This document shows, one piece after another, positions 19,139 to 29,390 of a stretch of DNA of 64,000 bases (within the stretch, counting starts at the first letter, position 1; each line of letters opens with the position of its first letter). Below the pieces are notes generated by a model that did not search any database, was not told the DNA's origin, and saw only the letters and a program-made list of their open reading frames with translations. A program made the translations under genes and the position numbers. The stretch is from Bacteroidales bacterium (GTDB lineage: Bacteria > Bacteroidota > Bacteroidia > Bacteroidales > P3): the NCBI GenBank assembly GCA_031262295.1, contig JAISIA010000056.1, positions 1 through 64,000 on the forward strand. Reading direction: 5' to 3'.

Positions 19139-20081
19139 GGAAAAATATAGAATCCTTTGTTCAAAACAAGAAACTATTCCAATATTTCTTACTTCTTGGT
19201 GGATGGATAGTGCAACAAATTGTTCTTGGGATGTTATTTTAATGGAAGAAAACAATGAAATCATTGCTGCCCTTCCCTATTATATTATCAGAAAACTTGG
19301 ATTTAAAATAGTTGTTCCTCCTCATCTTAGTCCAATTAATGGTCCTTGGATAAGAAAGAAAGAAGGTATTTCATTAAGTCATTATTATCTCTATGAAATA
19401 GAAGTAATGGAATATTTTGCAAAAGAATTGGATAAATTGAAACTTGACTACTATTGTCATAAATTTGATCATAGTCTTATATCATGGCTTGGCTTTTATT
19501 GGAATAATTATAAGGAAACAACATTTTATAAATATAGGATAGAGGATACTTCAAACTTAGATATAGTTTATAAAAATATTTCTCCTAGAAAAAGAAGAAT
19601 GATTTCTAAGGCTGAAAAAATTCTTTCTATAGAAAAAGATATAGATAATAAATCATTCTATGATGTATTAAAATTATCTTTTCAAAGACAAAACAAGAAT
19701 ATCCCCTACTCTTTCTCCTTTTTTGATTCAATAGAAAAGGCATCAAAAGAGAAAAATCGTTCTCAAAAACTTGTTGCAAAGGATGGAAAAGGAAATATTT
19801 ATGCTGTTATGTTTTTGGTTTTTGATATTGATACTACATATATTTTGGCAACAGGTGCAGATCCCAAACATAGAGATAGCGGAGCTATGGACTTTATTCA
19901 TTGGTATGCTATAAAGGATGCACATAATCATAATAGAAAAGTAGATTTGACAGGTAGTATGATGAAAAACGTAGAGAACTATCTTCGTTGGTTTGGTGGA
20001 AAATTAACACCTTATTTAGTTATTGAAAAATCCTATTCAAAAATATACTCACTTATAAGACACATTCGTCTCAATCATTAA
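19095..20081 (+). CDS. FemAB/GNAT-fold acyltransferase-like protein
   Basis: FLTSWWMDSA, ISPRKRRMISKAEK, YILATGADPKHRDSGAMDFIHWYAI; start uncertain because the ORF overlaps the GH57 gene. Confidence 0.7.
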   Translation: MQKKQQLQQERERNKEKYRILCSKQETIPIFLTSWWMDSATNCSWDVILMEENNEIIAALPYYIIRKLGFKIVVPPHLSPINGPWIRKKEGISLSHYYLYEIEVMEYFAKELDKLKLDYYCHKFDHSLISWLGFYWNNYKETTFYKYRIEDTSNLDIVYKNISPRKRRMISKAEKILSIEKDIDNKSFYDVLKLSFQRQNKNIPYSFSFFDSIEKASKEKNRSQKLVAKDGKGNIYAVMFLVFDIDTTYILATGADPKHRDSGAMDFIHWYAIKDAHNHNRKVDLTGSMMKNVENYLRWFGGKLTPYLVIEKSYSKIYSLIRHIRLNH

Positions 20082-20820
20082 CAAGGGCATCTTTTAATCT
20101 ATCTTCATACATCTTAGGTAAAACCCTACAAGTATTAAATGTAAAGGTATATTGAAATATGTTGTCCATATTATACTTTCTCAATCTATGAATATGAGAT
20201 GCCTTTATTATTATTGAATCCATTAAATTACCACTTGATGCCTTCCAAAGATCAATTGCAGCAAAGGTAGAATCATTATGATTTATGTATTTTCCACTTT
20301 CCATTAACTTTAAAGCTAATAGCCCACAAAAAAGAGAATCTTCCATAGAAAAACTATTCTTCCACCCCGAACAAAGAAGCACTACATTTTTGTCTTGTTT
20401 TATGATATAGTCCTTTAAGTAATCAATATTGGAAAAAGCACCTATAAGAATTTCATCGCTATTTGCATTTCTTGCCATTTCAATAGCCTTTGTCCCATTA
20501 GTAGAGGAGTGAACAATTTCCTTTCCTTTTAGGTTATTATTCATAAATTCGTATGCTCCATTCCCCAAATCGGCAAAGGAAAACTTTTCTTCCAAACGCT
20601 CACCCGCTACAATATAGCCCTTGCTTTTAAATTCCATTACCTTTTCTATATCTTTTACAGGAATAATTGCCTTTACTCCCCACTTAAAAGCAGTACAAAT
20701 TGATGTGCTTGCTCTAAGAATATCAACAATAACGGTAATATAGTTTTCTTTTATTTCTCTATATTCAAACAAAGCTGGAGAAAAAATCACCTCTATCTTT
20801 CTTTTATTATATACACTCAT
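20071..20820 (-). CDS. comB: 2-phosphosulfolactate phosphatase family protein
   Basis: VIVDILRASTSICTAFKWG, AGERLEEKFSFADLGNGAYEF, IVHSSTNGTKAIEMA, LLCSGWKNSFSMEDSLFCG. Confidence 0.88.
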   Translation of the reverse strand: MSVYNKRKIEVIFSPALFEYREIKENYITVIVDILRASTSICTAFKWGVKAIIPVKDIEKVMEFKSKGYIVAGERLEEKFSFADLGNGAYEFMNNNLKGKEIVHSSTNGTKAIEMARNANSDEILIGAFSNIDYLKDYIIKQDKNVVLLCSGWKNSFSMEDSLFCGLLALKLMESGKYINHNDSTFAAIDLWKASSGNLMDSIIIKASHIHRLRKYNMDNIFQYTFTFNTCRVLPKMYEDRLKDALVND

Positions 20821-20849
20821 TAGTTTTTTGTTTTAATTTCTTAGTTTAT

Positions 20850-22844
20850 TTAGTTAATTAAATTAAAAGCTCCCGTCTTTTTCTGTTTCATTCCATTGGA
20901 ATCTACATATTCCACAACATATATGTAGGATGCAGGGGGAGATAGTCTTTCTTTAAAATATCCATCCCAACCCTTTTCAACATCATTTGTATAAAACAAT
21001 AATTCACCCCAACGATTATACACCCTAAAACTATATTTTTCAATATTAATATATGAACACGATGGTTTAAACACATTATTTGTCACCTCATTTGGAGTAA
21101 AAGCAGTTGGCACAAAGATTAAAGAAGGTTTCCTTACCTTAATTGTATATGAGCGTTCCCCTCTTGGAGTATCCATAAATGAGTTTTCTTTTTCATTAGC
21201 TAAAATATAGTATTGTAGATTGTCGGAAACGGAAAATAGAAGCTCTGTATTATCCTCATATATTGTATCTCCAAATGGAAGAGCACCTAAATAAAGACCA
21301 TCTAAGTTGTTTTCATCTATGCGAAAAACTTCATAACTCTCCACACCTTCCCATCCTGAAATATTATTCCATAAAAGACGATTTGTCCCATCCTCTTTTT
21401 GTGTTGCCTTTAAGAAAATAGTAGAGATTATATTTGAGGTATAGTAGTTCAAATTACACTCGTCTGGAACAAGAAGTTTATAGTAATATACTTGATTTAA
21501 CAAAGAATTTTCAAACTCATCCCTAAAAGAAAAACTATCATTATTTGTATTTTCTATATTTGCAACCAAGTTGTAGCTGACTCTATTTTGAGAACGATAT
21601 AATAAGTATTGTTTTGCCTCAAATGAAGAATTTAAGTAAAAGGATAATTCCACAGCCTTATTATCTTCTGTTATTGACGCTTCTCTTATATAAGCAAATG
21701 ATATATTATCTACCTTAAAGCCATCAAAACATCTTTTATTTGATTTTGCTCTTTCACCATTGTTTAGTACAGCCTCAATAAAGAAACAATATTTCTCTAT
21801 ATTCAAATTTGCCTCAAAGGTATAGGATGTTTCATTATTAGAAAATGTTTTATTTAAGAGGAAAGCTCCATCGTTTTCACTAATATATAGGTTGTAGGAA
21901 ATAGCCTCAATATTTCCTCCCTCATACCTATTCCACAAAAGGTCAATATATTTTGAACAATCCTTATGAGAAAGCTCTAATACAATGTTTGTATGTGCCA
22001 AAGGATTTAAGGAAGAATTATTACATGAATCAAAAGCAAAGACATTTAATGTATTTTCTTTGGTTATATCACACACATTACAAACATAACTTGTTTGTGT
22101 TTTACTATAAATTCTATCAATTTCCACACAAGGATTACCCGAACATATAATATAGCCCTTTGTGTCTATTGAAGAAGAAGGCATCCAAGAGAGAATAAGT
22201 TTTTGGCTTGTCTCATCACAAGAAAGAGAAAGAATATTTGGAGAAGAAGGAATAATATCATCCTTTACTATATTCTTACTTATATTTGAAGAAGAAAAAC
22301 ATCCATATTCATTTTCTAAAACAATCCTATATGAAAGTGTATCCAAACAAATAGGAGAAAATACATCCTTATAGTGTAGGGAATCGGTTAAATAAACCTC
22401 CTCCCAAATATTTGTACTTGATTTTTTCCTTTCTATCTTATATTTTTTTCCGCTTGTCCCCTGTAAAGGTGTATTTTCATCTAATGAAGGAGAATTCCAA
22501 GAAAGTTCAATTGAAGAATTATCTATAATAGAAGAGGAAAGAAATATCGTTCTTGCAAAGGATGATGCTCCAGAGGAAGATATTTTATATTCAATAGAAG
22601 ATAATTGGGCATTATTTACTAAGTCTGTATAGTTAGTATCATCTGTTGCGTTTTGCACTTTTAATACTTCATAAGAAGAAGTTGCAGTATTGTAGTAATA
22701 AATCGTTCTATTGGTAAAAGAGGAAGAAAAACACATTGTTGTTCTTCCTTGTTCATCAACACTTAAACAATAAAAATAAGGAGTTTGTCCAAAGGAAATT
22801 GTTTGGATAAAAACAAAAAACAAAACAAAAGACAAGCACCTCAT
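20850..22844 (-). CDS. T9SS type B sorting-domain protein (gliding motility-associated C-terminal domain)
   Basis: Signal peptide; C-terminal FVPTAFTPNEVTNNVFKPSC...YNRWGELLFYTNDVEKGWDGYF...ASYIYVVEY. Confidence 0.9.
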   Translation of the reverse strand: MRCLSFVLFFVFIQTISFGQTPYFYCLSVDEQGRTTMCFSSSFTNRTIYYYNTATSSYEVLKVQNATDDTNYTDLVNNAQLSSIEYKISSSGASSFARTIFLSSSIIDNSSIELSWNSPSLDENTPLQGTSGKKYKIERKKSSTNIWEEVYLTDSLHYKDVFSPICLDTLSYRIVLENEYGCFSSSNISKNIVKDDIIPSSPNILSLSCDETSQKLILSWMPSSSIDTKGYIICSGNPCVEIDRIYSKTQTSYVCNVCDITKENTLNVFAFDSCNNSSLNPLAHTNIVLELSHKDCSKYIDLLWNRYEGGNIEAISYNLYISENDGAFLLNKTFSNNETSYTFEANLNIEKYCFFIEAVLNNGERAKSNKRCFDGFKVDNISFAYIREASITEDNKAVELSFYLNSSFEAKQYLLYRSQNRVSYNLVANIENTNNDSFSFRDEFENSLLNQVYYYKLLVPDECNLNYYTSNIISTIFLKATQKEDGTNRLLWNNISGWEGVESYEVFRIDENNLDGLYLGALPFGDTIYEDNTELLFSVSDNLQYYILANEKENSFMDTPRGERSYTIKVRKPSLIFVPTAFTPNEVTNNVFKPSCSYINIEKYSFRVYNRWGELLFYTNDVEKGWDGYFKERLSPPASYIYVVEYVDSNGMKQKKTGAFNLIN

Positions 22845-22882
22845 AATTTATTATAACGCCTCTTACATAAATATTGTTGCTT

Positions 22883-24142
22883 CTACTTTGCAACAATTTC
22901 AATCATTTTCTCCTTATCAAGATACTTATTTGCCACAAAAAGTATATCTTTTTCTGTTATAAGATTTATTTTTTCTAAATACCTATCATAATAATCCAAA
23001 GGAAGATTATGCTTTAAAAGAAAACGAAATCTATCAGAAATATCAAAACTTCCATCAAGGCTTCTTAATAAATCGCCTTCCATATAACGCTTAACACGAA
23101 ATAGTTCCTCCTCTCTCACTGGCTCGGTTTTTAATATCTCTATCTCCTTATAAATTTCCTTTAAGGCATTAGATATAGATTTTTTCTTTAATGAAGAGGC
23201 AATAAGAAAAACTCCAACATCCTTATATGAATACAAAGAAGATGATATTCCATAAGTATAACCCTTATCCTCACGAACATTTTTCATTAGACGAGAACCA
23301 AAATATCCTCCAAGCAAACAATTTAAAACATCTAAGGAAATAAAATCTTCATTATGAATATTAGCAGTAAGACAACCCATTACAATGGATGCTTGAACCT
23401 TGTTATCTAATTCCAAAACACGTTCTTTTCTTTTGTTTTCTGGATAATCAATACCTTTAATTGAAGCCTCTATTTTACTTTCTTTCCAAGTTTTAAGTGA
23501 AAAACTTTTTTTAACCAAAGATATAATTTCTTCATCAATTCCTCCAGATAGGATTATTGAACAATTGCTTGGTAAGTAGAATTTATTATAAAAATTTATT
23601 ATATCATCTCTTTTAAGTGAAGAATAATCATTTGTAATTGCATATTTTCCGTATGGATTTCCATCACCAAATAATAGAGAATTAAAAACCACTCTTGCAA
23701 TATATTCAGTTTTTTCCATATTTATATAATGCTGTTTTTCCAATCTTTGCATATAAATTTCTTTTTCTCTTTCCTCAAAGGTGGGAGAAAGAATTATTTG
23801 TGAAAAATAGTCAAATAATTCATCTTTATACTTTTTTTGAAAGTAAAAACATATACTTGACACCTCTTTTTCTACACTTTTATCAACAAAAACCCCATAA
23901 TAGTCAATATGCTCTGCAATTTGTTTTGCTGAAAATTTATTAGTCCCTTCGGTTAAAAGGTAATTTGCTGCAACAGAAGATAATAATTTATCCTGATATA
24001 TGGTTCCAGCCTTAGAAAATAAGAATTCCATCTTAACTAATGGCATATCGTCATTAGGAAACCAGTAGAGTTTTACTCCATTATCTAATAATTCTTTATG
24101 TGGAGTTAAATTTGGAAGAATAACTTTTGATGAGTTTTTCAT
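22883..24142 (-). CDS. M16-family peptidase-like protein lacking the HxxEH motif
   Basis: M16 fold sequence (VNFYNKFYLPSNCSIILSGGI, YFGSRLMKNVREDKGYTYGISSSL) with AANYLLTEGT at the active-site position. Confidence 0.85.
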   Translation of the reverse strand: MKNSSKVILPNLTPHKELLDNGVKLYWFPNDDMPLVKMEFLFSKAGTIYQDKLLSSVAANYLLTEGTNKFSAKQIAEHIDYYGVFVDKSVEKEVSSICFYFQKKYKDELFDYFSQIILSPTFEEREKEIYMQRLEKQHYINMEKTEYIARVVFNSLLFGDGNPYGKYAITNDYSSLKRDDIINFYNKFYLPSNCSIILSGGIDEEIISLVKKSFSLKTWKESKIEASIKGIDYPENKRKERVLELDNKVQASIVMGCLTANIHNEDFISLDVLNCLLGGYFGSRLMKNVREDKGYTYGISSSLYSYKDVGVFLIASSLKKKSISNALKEIYKEIEILKTEPVREEELFRVKRYMEGDLLRSLDGSFDISDRFRFLLKHNLPLDYYDRYLEKINLITEKDILFVANKYLDKEKMIEIVAK

Positions 24143-24232
24143 AAAAAAAATGTTAAAATTAGTTAATAATAGTAGTTTATACGAACAAAATTACTAATAT
24201 TTTTATAAAAGAATAGTATTTTTCCTTATTTT

Positions 24233-24455
24233 GTCGGCAACCGACCTTTATTTTTCCTAACGGTCGGCAACCGACCTTTATTTTTCCTAACGGAAGTCTG
24301 GTTTTATATTTATATATTTATAATTCAAAAAAAATAAATCTTCGTTTCAGTAAATTATTTCTTCGTTTCAGTAAATTATTTCTTCGTTTTAATAAATTAT
24401 TTCTTCGTTTTAGTAAATTATTTCTTCGTTTTAGTAAATTGAAGATTTATATATA
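24233..24455. repeat. Composite intergenic element copy A: duplicated left end plus 21-bp array
   Basis: gtcggcaaccgacctttatttttcctaacg repeated twice, then TAAATTATTTCTTCGTTT(C/T)A(G/A) units (24335-24440). Confidence 0.9.
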
Positions 24456-24456
24456 T

Positions 24457-24499
24457 AAAAAAAATAGCGTTTTTCTAAGAAAAAAAACGCTATTTTTTT
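24457..24499. terminator. Bidirectional terminator-like hairpin
   Basis: AAAAAAAATAGCGTTTTT-ctaaga-AAAAAAACGCTATTTTTTTA. Confidence 0.8.
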
Positions 24500-24533
24500 A
24501 TGTGATTATTTATATTTCTTAATATGAAAAAGA

Positions 24534-25241
24534 TTATATCATTGCCTCCATACGAGAAATATATTTATCTATTTCTCTTGACTCTGATGAAAGAGGAAAA
24601 TCTGTCTTTATTTTCTTGTATTGTTCCAATGCTTTTTTATAATCTTTTTGCATTTCGTAGGCAAAACCAAGTTTTAAAAGAATAAAAGGAGTTGTCATAT
24701 CATTAGGATTTGCCAAAGCCTTTTGATAGTATTTTATTGCATCTTCCTTTTGGTTTAATTCCATATAGCAATCGCCAATTAAAGCCTTTGCCTCAGAGGA
24801 AACGAACATATCTTTTGAAGAAAACTTATCTAAGTGTTCTATTGCTTTTTTATATTCACCCTTTGCCATAAAAGCAACTCCTGCATAGTATTTTGCTAAA
24901 TTTCCACTTGGAGTTGAGCCATATTGATCAATAATTGCTAAGAATCCTATATGTTTTCCGTCTCCGTTTAAAGCCTTATCCATATCTTCCTTATTAAAAT
25001 AGTTCTCTGCTGCGAACATTTCTGCTGCTGCCTCTGCCTCGTGTGGCTCTGCAATAAACTTTTTGTAACCAAAATAGCCACCAACTATAAGCAAAATAGC
25101 TATGGTTATTATTAAAATAATTTTCTGATTCTTTTCAATGAAAGCCTCTGACTTAGAAATTACATCTCCAACTGCGAGATCTTTTGATTTGTGCTCTTTA
25201 TTCATAATAAAAAAACAATGGGTTATTAATTTAGGTTGCAA
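24534..25241 (-). CDS. Membrane-anchored tetratricopeptide repeat protein
   Basis: TM IILIITIAILLIVGGYFGY; TPR motifs ALIGDCYMELNQKEDAIKYYQKALANP, LLKLGFAYEMQKDYKKALEQYKKI. Confidence 0.85.
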   Translation of the reverse strand: MQPKLITHCFFIMNKEHKSKDLAVGDVISKSEAFIEKNQKIILIITIAILLIVGGYFGYKKFIAEPHEAEAAAEMFAAENYFNKEDMDKALNGDGKHIGFLAIIDQYGSTPSGNLAKYYAGVAFMAKGEYKKAIEHLDKFSSKDMFVSSEAKALIGDCYMELNQKEDAIKYYQKALANPNDMTTPFILLKLGFAYEMQKDYKKALEQYKKIKTDFPLSSESREIDKYISRMEAMI

Positions 25242-25377
25242 AAATACATTTTTCTTTTAATATGACAATAAAAAGAGAGTTTTTAGCCTTTTTTCAATAA
25301 AAAAACACATAAAAATCATAAAATAATACATAAACATTGCGATATATCAATATATTTTATATTTTTGTGCCATAATT

Positions 25378-26373
25378 GTGGGAATAATGGACATTAAAAC
25401 TAATTTCATGGGGCACGTTATAAACAGCCCTCTTATTGTTGGAAGTTGCGTATTAACGTCTAATATTAGCACTTTAATAGATATTGAAAAAGCAGGAGCG
25501 GGAGCTGTTATTCTAAAATCTTTATTTGAAGAGCAGATAACGCAGGAAATGAATGTCAATATCAAGGTTAATAGTGATAATTTTAGAGGTTACCCCGAGG
25601 CTTATAATTATATTCAAGAGCATATCAGAGATAGGGCTATTGATAACTATATTTCCCTTGTAAAAGAAGCAAAACAGGCACTAACAATACCTGTTATTGC
25701 AAGTATAAATTGTATAACCGTATCAGAATGGCTTCCTTTTATAAAGCAAATTGAAATGGCGGGAGCAGATGGAATAGAATTGAATGTATTTATTTTTCCT
25801 TCTGATATAAATTTATCTAATGACGATATTGAAAGACTATATAATGAAATAATACAAGTGGCAAAGCGTGCTACATCACTTCCAATTTCTCTAAAAATTA
25901 GCCCTTATTTTTCCAACCCTACTCGTTTTGCACAAAAGGTATCTTGGCTTGGTATTTCCAATCTAAGTATATTCAATAGGTTTTACCAATCCGATATAGA
26001 TATAGACAACTTTACAACAAAGCCAGTAAATATTACTTCATCACATGATGAGATATACAATACAATAAGATGGACTGCTGTCATCTCACCTCAAATAAGA
26101 TGCACACTAACTGCGGGAAATGGAGTACATAGAGAGGATGACGTTATAAAACTTCTTTTAGCGGGGGCTTCAACCGTTCAAGTTGTATCCGTCCTCTATA
26201 AAGAAGGTTTAGAATTTATAACAAAAGCCAACGAAAGATTAAAAAAATGGATGGAAGAAAAAGAATATTCTTCAATAAAAGATTTTAAAGGAAAGTTGGC
26301 AATAAAGAATAATAAGGAGGCTTCTGCCTTTTATAGAATAAATTTTATGAAATATTATTCAGGAATAAAGTAA
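25378..26373 (+). CDS. Dihydroorotate dehydrogenase-like protein
   Basis: FMGHVINSPLIVGSCVLTSN, EMAGADGIELNVFIFPSD, GNGVHREDDVIKLLLAGASTVQVVSVLY. Confidence 0.85.
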   Translation: MGIMDIKTNFMGHVINSPLIVGSCVLTSNISTLIDIEKAGAGAVILKSLFEEQITQEMNVNIKVNSDNFRGYPEAYNYIQEHIRDRAIDNYISLVKEAKQALTIPVIASINCITVSEWLPFIKQIEMAGADGIELNVFIFPSDINLSNDDIERLYNEIIQVAKRATSLPISLKISPYFSNPTRFAQKVSWLGISNLSIFNRFYQSDIDIDNFTTKPVNITSSHDEIYNTIRWTAVISPQIRCTLTAGNGVHREDDVIKLLLAGASTVQVVSVLYKEGLEFITKANERLKKWMEEKEYSSIKDFKGKLAIKNNKEASAFYRINFMKYYSGIK

Positions 26374-26475
26374 ATAAAACAATAAAATAATAAAAACGAA
26401 AAAACAAAGAAAAAACTTTTTTAAAATTAATTAATAACTCATGCTAAATTACTAACAAAAAAAACAACGTGAATT

Positions 26476-26949
26476 ATGGAAAATCAAAAATCAACAAGTT
26501 TTTTCCGTTTTGAAGATTTGAGAGTCTATCACAAAGCATTAGAATATGCTGATTGGGTAGTTGAACAGTCAAAATCTATTGACAATCCTGCAAAGAAAAT
26601 GCTTTTTAAGCCTTTGCTAAAGTCTGCTATGAACATTTCGTTCAATATTGTAGAGGGAGCATCTTGTAATAGGAATTCTTTTCCTGATTATTTAAAGTGT
26701 GCCAAAACTGCAGTGAGAGAATGTTATGTTATTTCTTCCCTAATAAGAAGAAGTGGTTACATAACAGAAGAGAATTTCGATTCAAGCAAGGAACATCTAT
26801 ACGAGATAACTCGTATGTTGGGAGCTATGATTTCTTCTTTGGTTAGACAAAACTCAGGACAAAATCCTGCAAATAGACCAATAAAGAAAGAAACTCCTTC
26901 AACAGAAGAAAGCACTCCTTCAATTGATATAGATTTTGAATCATTATAG
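26476..26949 (+). CDS. Four helix bundle protein (S23/23S rRNA IVS protein family)
   Basis: FRFEDLRVYHKALEYADWVVEQSK, SFNIVEGASCNRNSFPDYLKCAKTAVRE. Confidence 0.85.
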   Translation: MENQKSTSFFRFEDLRVYHKALEYADWVVEQSKSIDNPAKKMLFKPLLKSAMNISFNIVEGASCNRNSFPDYLKCAKTAVRECYVISSLIRRSGYITEENFDSSKEHLYEITRMLGAMISSLVRQNSGQNPANRPIKKETPSTEESTPSIDIDFESL

Positions 26950-27027
26950 GATTTAATTTTCTTATATTTATTCTCAATATTGAGAATTGTTGTATTTTTG
27001 TTCATTTAAAATGAGAGCAATATTTTT

Positions 27028-28089
27028 ATGCAATTTTCTCAAATTATTGAACAACATAAGTTAATTAACTCCTTAATTGACATTGCTGCGAGCAATAGAG
27101 TTAGCCATGGGCAAATGTTTTTTGGAGAAGAAGAATCAAAAACATTTGCTTTGGCTTTAGCTTTTGGGCAATACTTAAATTGTACCAATAGGAAGGTATT
27201 TGACAAAGATGAATCCCTAATTAAGGAAGATTCATGTGGAGAATGCCCTTCTTGTAGGAAGTTTTCTGTATTGTCTCATCCCGACTTGCACTTAGTTTTT
27301 CCAAATGCTCCAACAAAAAAGGTTGAAACGAAGAATAGTTCTGATTCTTTTATTGGAGAGTTTAGAGAATTTGTTTTGCAAAACAATGCAATTATCTCCT
27401 TAAATGATTGGTATAGTTTTTTGGATATAGGCAATAAGCAAGGGGCAATAAATATTAGGGATGCAAATAACATAATTAGGAATTTAAGCATTACAGCATA
27501 CGAGGCTAAATACAAGATTGTCATAATTTGGAATGCAGATAAACTAAACTATGATGCAGCACCAAAGCTATTAAAAACGCTTGAAGAGCCTTTTGATAAT
27601 ACAATATTTTTCCTCATAACAGATAATAGAGAGAATATTCTTCCAACCATACTATCCAGAACGCAGCTAATAAAAGTTCCTATAATTGAAAAGAAGAAGG
27701 AAAAAGAAAGTCATTATCTTCCTCTTTTTGTTCTATGGATAAGACATTGCTTTTTGTTCAAAACAAAGTTTGATTCAATTGTATCTTTCATTGAAAAGGA
27801 AATTATACCTTTGAAACGTGAAGAAGAAAAACAATTCCTATTATTGGCAACGAAGATATTTGAAAATACCTTTTATTATAATATAGGTATAAATAGGGAT
27901 TCCTATATGTTGGAAAATTGTGATGAGAAATTTAAAAACAACTTTCCTCAATTTGTAAATGAGAATAATTTAGAAAAAATATATAAAGAAATAGATAAAG
28001 CAATATTGCATATTGAAAGAAACGGCAATGAAAAGATGATATTCTTTGATTTGTCAGTTCAATTGGGCATTTTGCTTACAGGAAAATAA
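27028..28089 (+). CDS. holB: DNA polymerase III delta-prime subunit-like protein
   Basis: HGQMFFGEEESKTFALALAFGQYLNC, CGECPSCRKFSVLSHPDLHLVFP, KLLKTLEEPFDNTIFFLITDNRENILPTILSRTQ. Confidence 0.88.
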   Translation: MQFSQIIEQHKLINSLIDIAASNRVSHGQMFFGEEESKTFALALAFGQYLNCTNRKVFDKDESLIKEDSCGECPSCRKFSVLSHPDLHLVFPNAPTKKVETKNSSDSFIGEFREFVLQNNAIISLNDWYSFLDIGNKQGAINIRDANNIIRNLSITAYEAKYKIVIIWNADKLNYDAAPKLLKTLEEPFDNTIFFLITDNRENILPTILSRTQLIKVPIIEKKKEKESHYLPLFVLWIRHCFLFKTKFDSIVSFIEKEIIPLKREEEKQFLLLATKIFENTFYYNIGINRDSYMLENCDEKFKNNFPQFVNENNLEKIYKEIDKAILHIERNGNEKMIFFDLSVQLGILLTGK

Positions 28090-28094
28090 ATTTT

Positions 28095-29363
28095 ATGGAT
28101 ACAAAAGAAAATATAGAAGAAAATAATGAAGTAGTTAATCAGGATGATTTTCAAAAAGAAATTGTAGATGAACAAATAAATGTAGTAAATAATAGTGGGG
28201 TTTCTTCAAAAAAGATAATTCAAACAGAGGAAGATGAAGAAAAGGAAATTGTTTTAGCAGATCAATTCACTCACCCCTACTATGACGATGACCCAAATGT
28301 GGGAAAAAACAAATACAATCCTTCAATTATGCTTACAAGAGGATGTAAGAATATTCCAAAATCATACGTTCCTATTTCAAAAGGTGAGATGGAAAGCAAT
28401 GCAAAGCTATCTGTATATAATTGGATGAAGAATATAAAACCCCCATTTATTGAAAAAGATTTTGAATATGTAGAGGTGCGTTTTAAGAATTCAAGAAAAG
28501 ATTTTTTCAAAATACCAGAAGGGTTAGAGATAACCGAAGGAGATATTGTGGCTGTTGAAGGAACGACCGGTCATGATATAGGTATTGTTACTCTATGTGG
28601 GGAATTATGTAGGGTACAAATGAAAAAGAAAAAGCCTTCCTACAACTTAGATAATGCAAAAAAACTATATCGTCGAGCAAAAACATCAGATATTGAAAAA
28701 TGGATTCAATCCATAGAAAGAGAAGATAGAACCATATTCAAGACACGAGATATTGTAAGTAGTATAGAGTTGAATATGAAAATTAATGACGTGGAATATC
28801 AGGGCGATTGTTCAAAAGCCATATTCTACTATACGGCTGAGGAGAGGGTTGATTTTCGTCAGTTGATTCGTCTTTTAGCTGATGAGTTTAAGGTGAGAAT
28901 TGAGATGAAACAAATAGGAGCACGACAAGAGGCTTCACGTTTAGGAGGAATTGGAACTTGCGGAAGGGAACTTTGTTGCTCTTCTTGGTTAAACAATTTC
29001 AATTCTGTCACAACACAGGTTGCAAGAGTGCAACAACTATTTCCTAATCCTCAAAAATTAGCAGGACAATGCGGTAAATTAAAATGCTGTTTGAACTTTG
29101 AATATGATGTATATCTTGATGAGTTAAGAAGCTTTCCAGAAATTGGATTGCCATTATACACAAAAAAAGGTAAGGCAAACTATGTAAAAACTGATGTTTT
29201 TCGCCGCTTAATGTGGTATGTCTATGAAAATAGTTCCGATTTTGTTATGTTATCTGCTGATAAGGTTAAGGATTTATTGAAGATGAATAGAGATAGAACC
29301 CCTATTGATTCTTTGGAAACATATCAAGTCAAAGTTGAAACAAAATCTAAGCTGAATATATAA
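28095..29363 (+). CDS. ricT: PSP1-domain regulatory protein (RicT/YaaT family)
   Basis: GIGTCGRELCCSSWL, AGQCGKLKCCLNFEYDVY, MKQIGARQEASRLGG. Confidence 0.88.
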   Translation: MDTKENIEENNEVVNQDDFQKEIVDEQINVVNNSGVSSKKIIQTEEDEEKEIVLADQFTHPYYDDDPNVGKNKYNPSIMLTRGCKNIPKSYVPISKGEMESNAKLSVYNWMKNIKPPFIEKDFEYVEVRFKNSRKDFFKIPEGLEITEGDIVAVEGTTGHDIGIVTLCGELCRVQMKKKKPSYNLDNAKKLYRRAKTSDIEKWIQSIEREDRTIFKTRDIVSSIELNMKINDVEYQGDCSKAIFYYTAEERVDFRQLIRLLADEFKVRIEMKQIGARQEASRLGGIGTCGRELCCSSWLNNFNSVTTQVARVQQLFPNPQKLAGQCGKLKCCLNFEYDVYLDELRSFPEIGLPLYTKKGKANYVKTDVFRRLMWYVYENSSDFVMLSADKVKDLLKMNRDRTPIDSLETYQVKVETKSKLNI

Positions 29364-29390
29364 TAGTAAAGAAAAACTTATATTTGTTTT

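Noticed and set aside
24335-24440. Regular 21-bp repeats could suggest a CRISPR array
   Set aside because: Units are contiguous with no unique spacers, very AT-rich, and there are no cas genes; these are tandem repeats.
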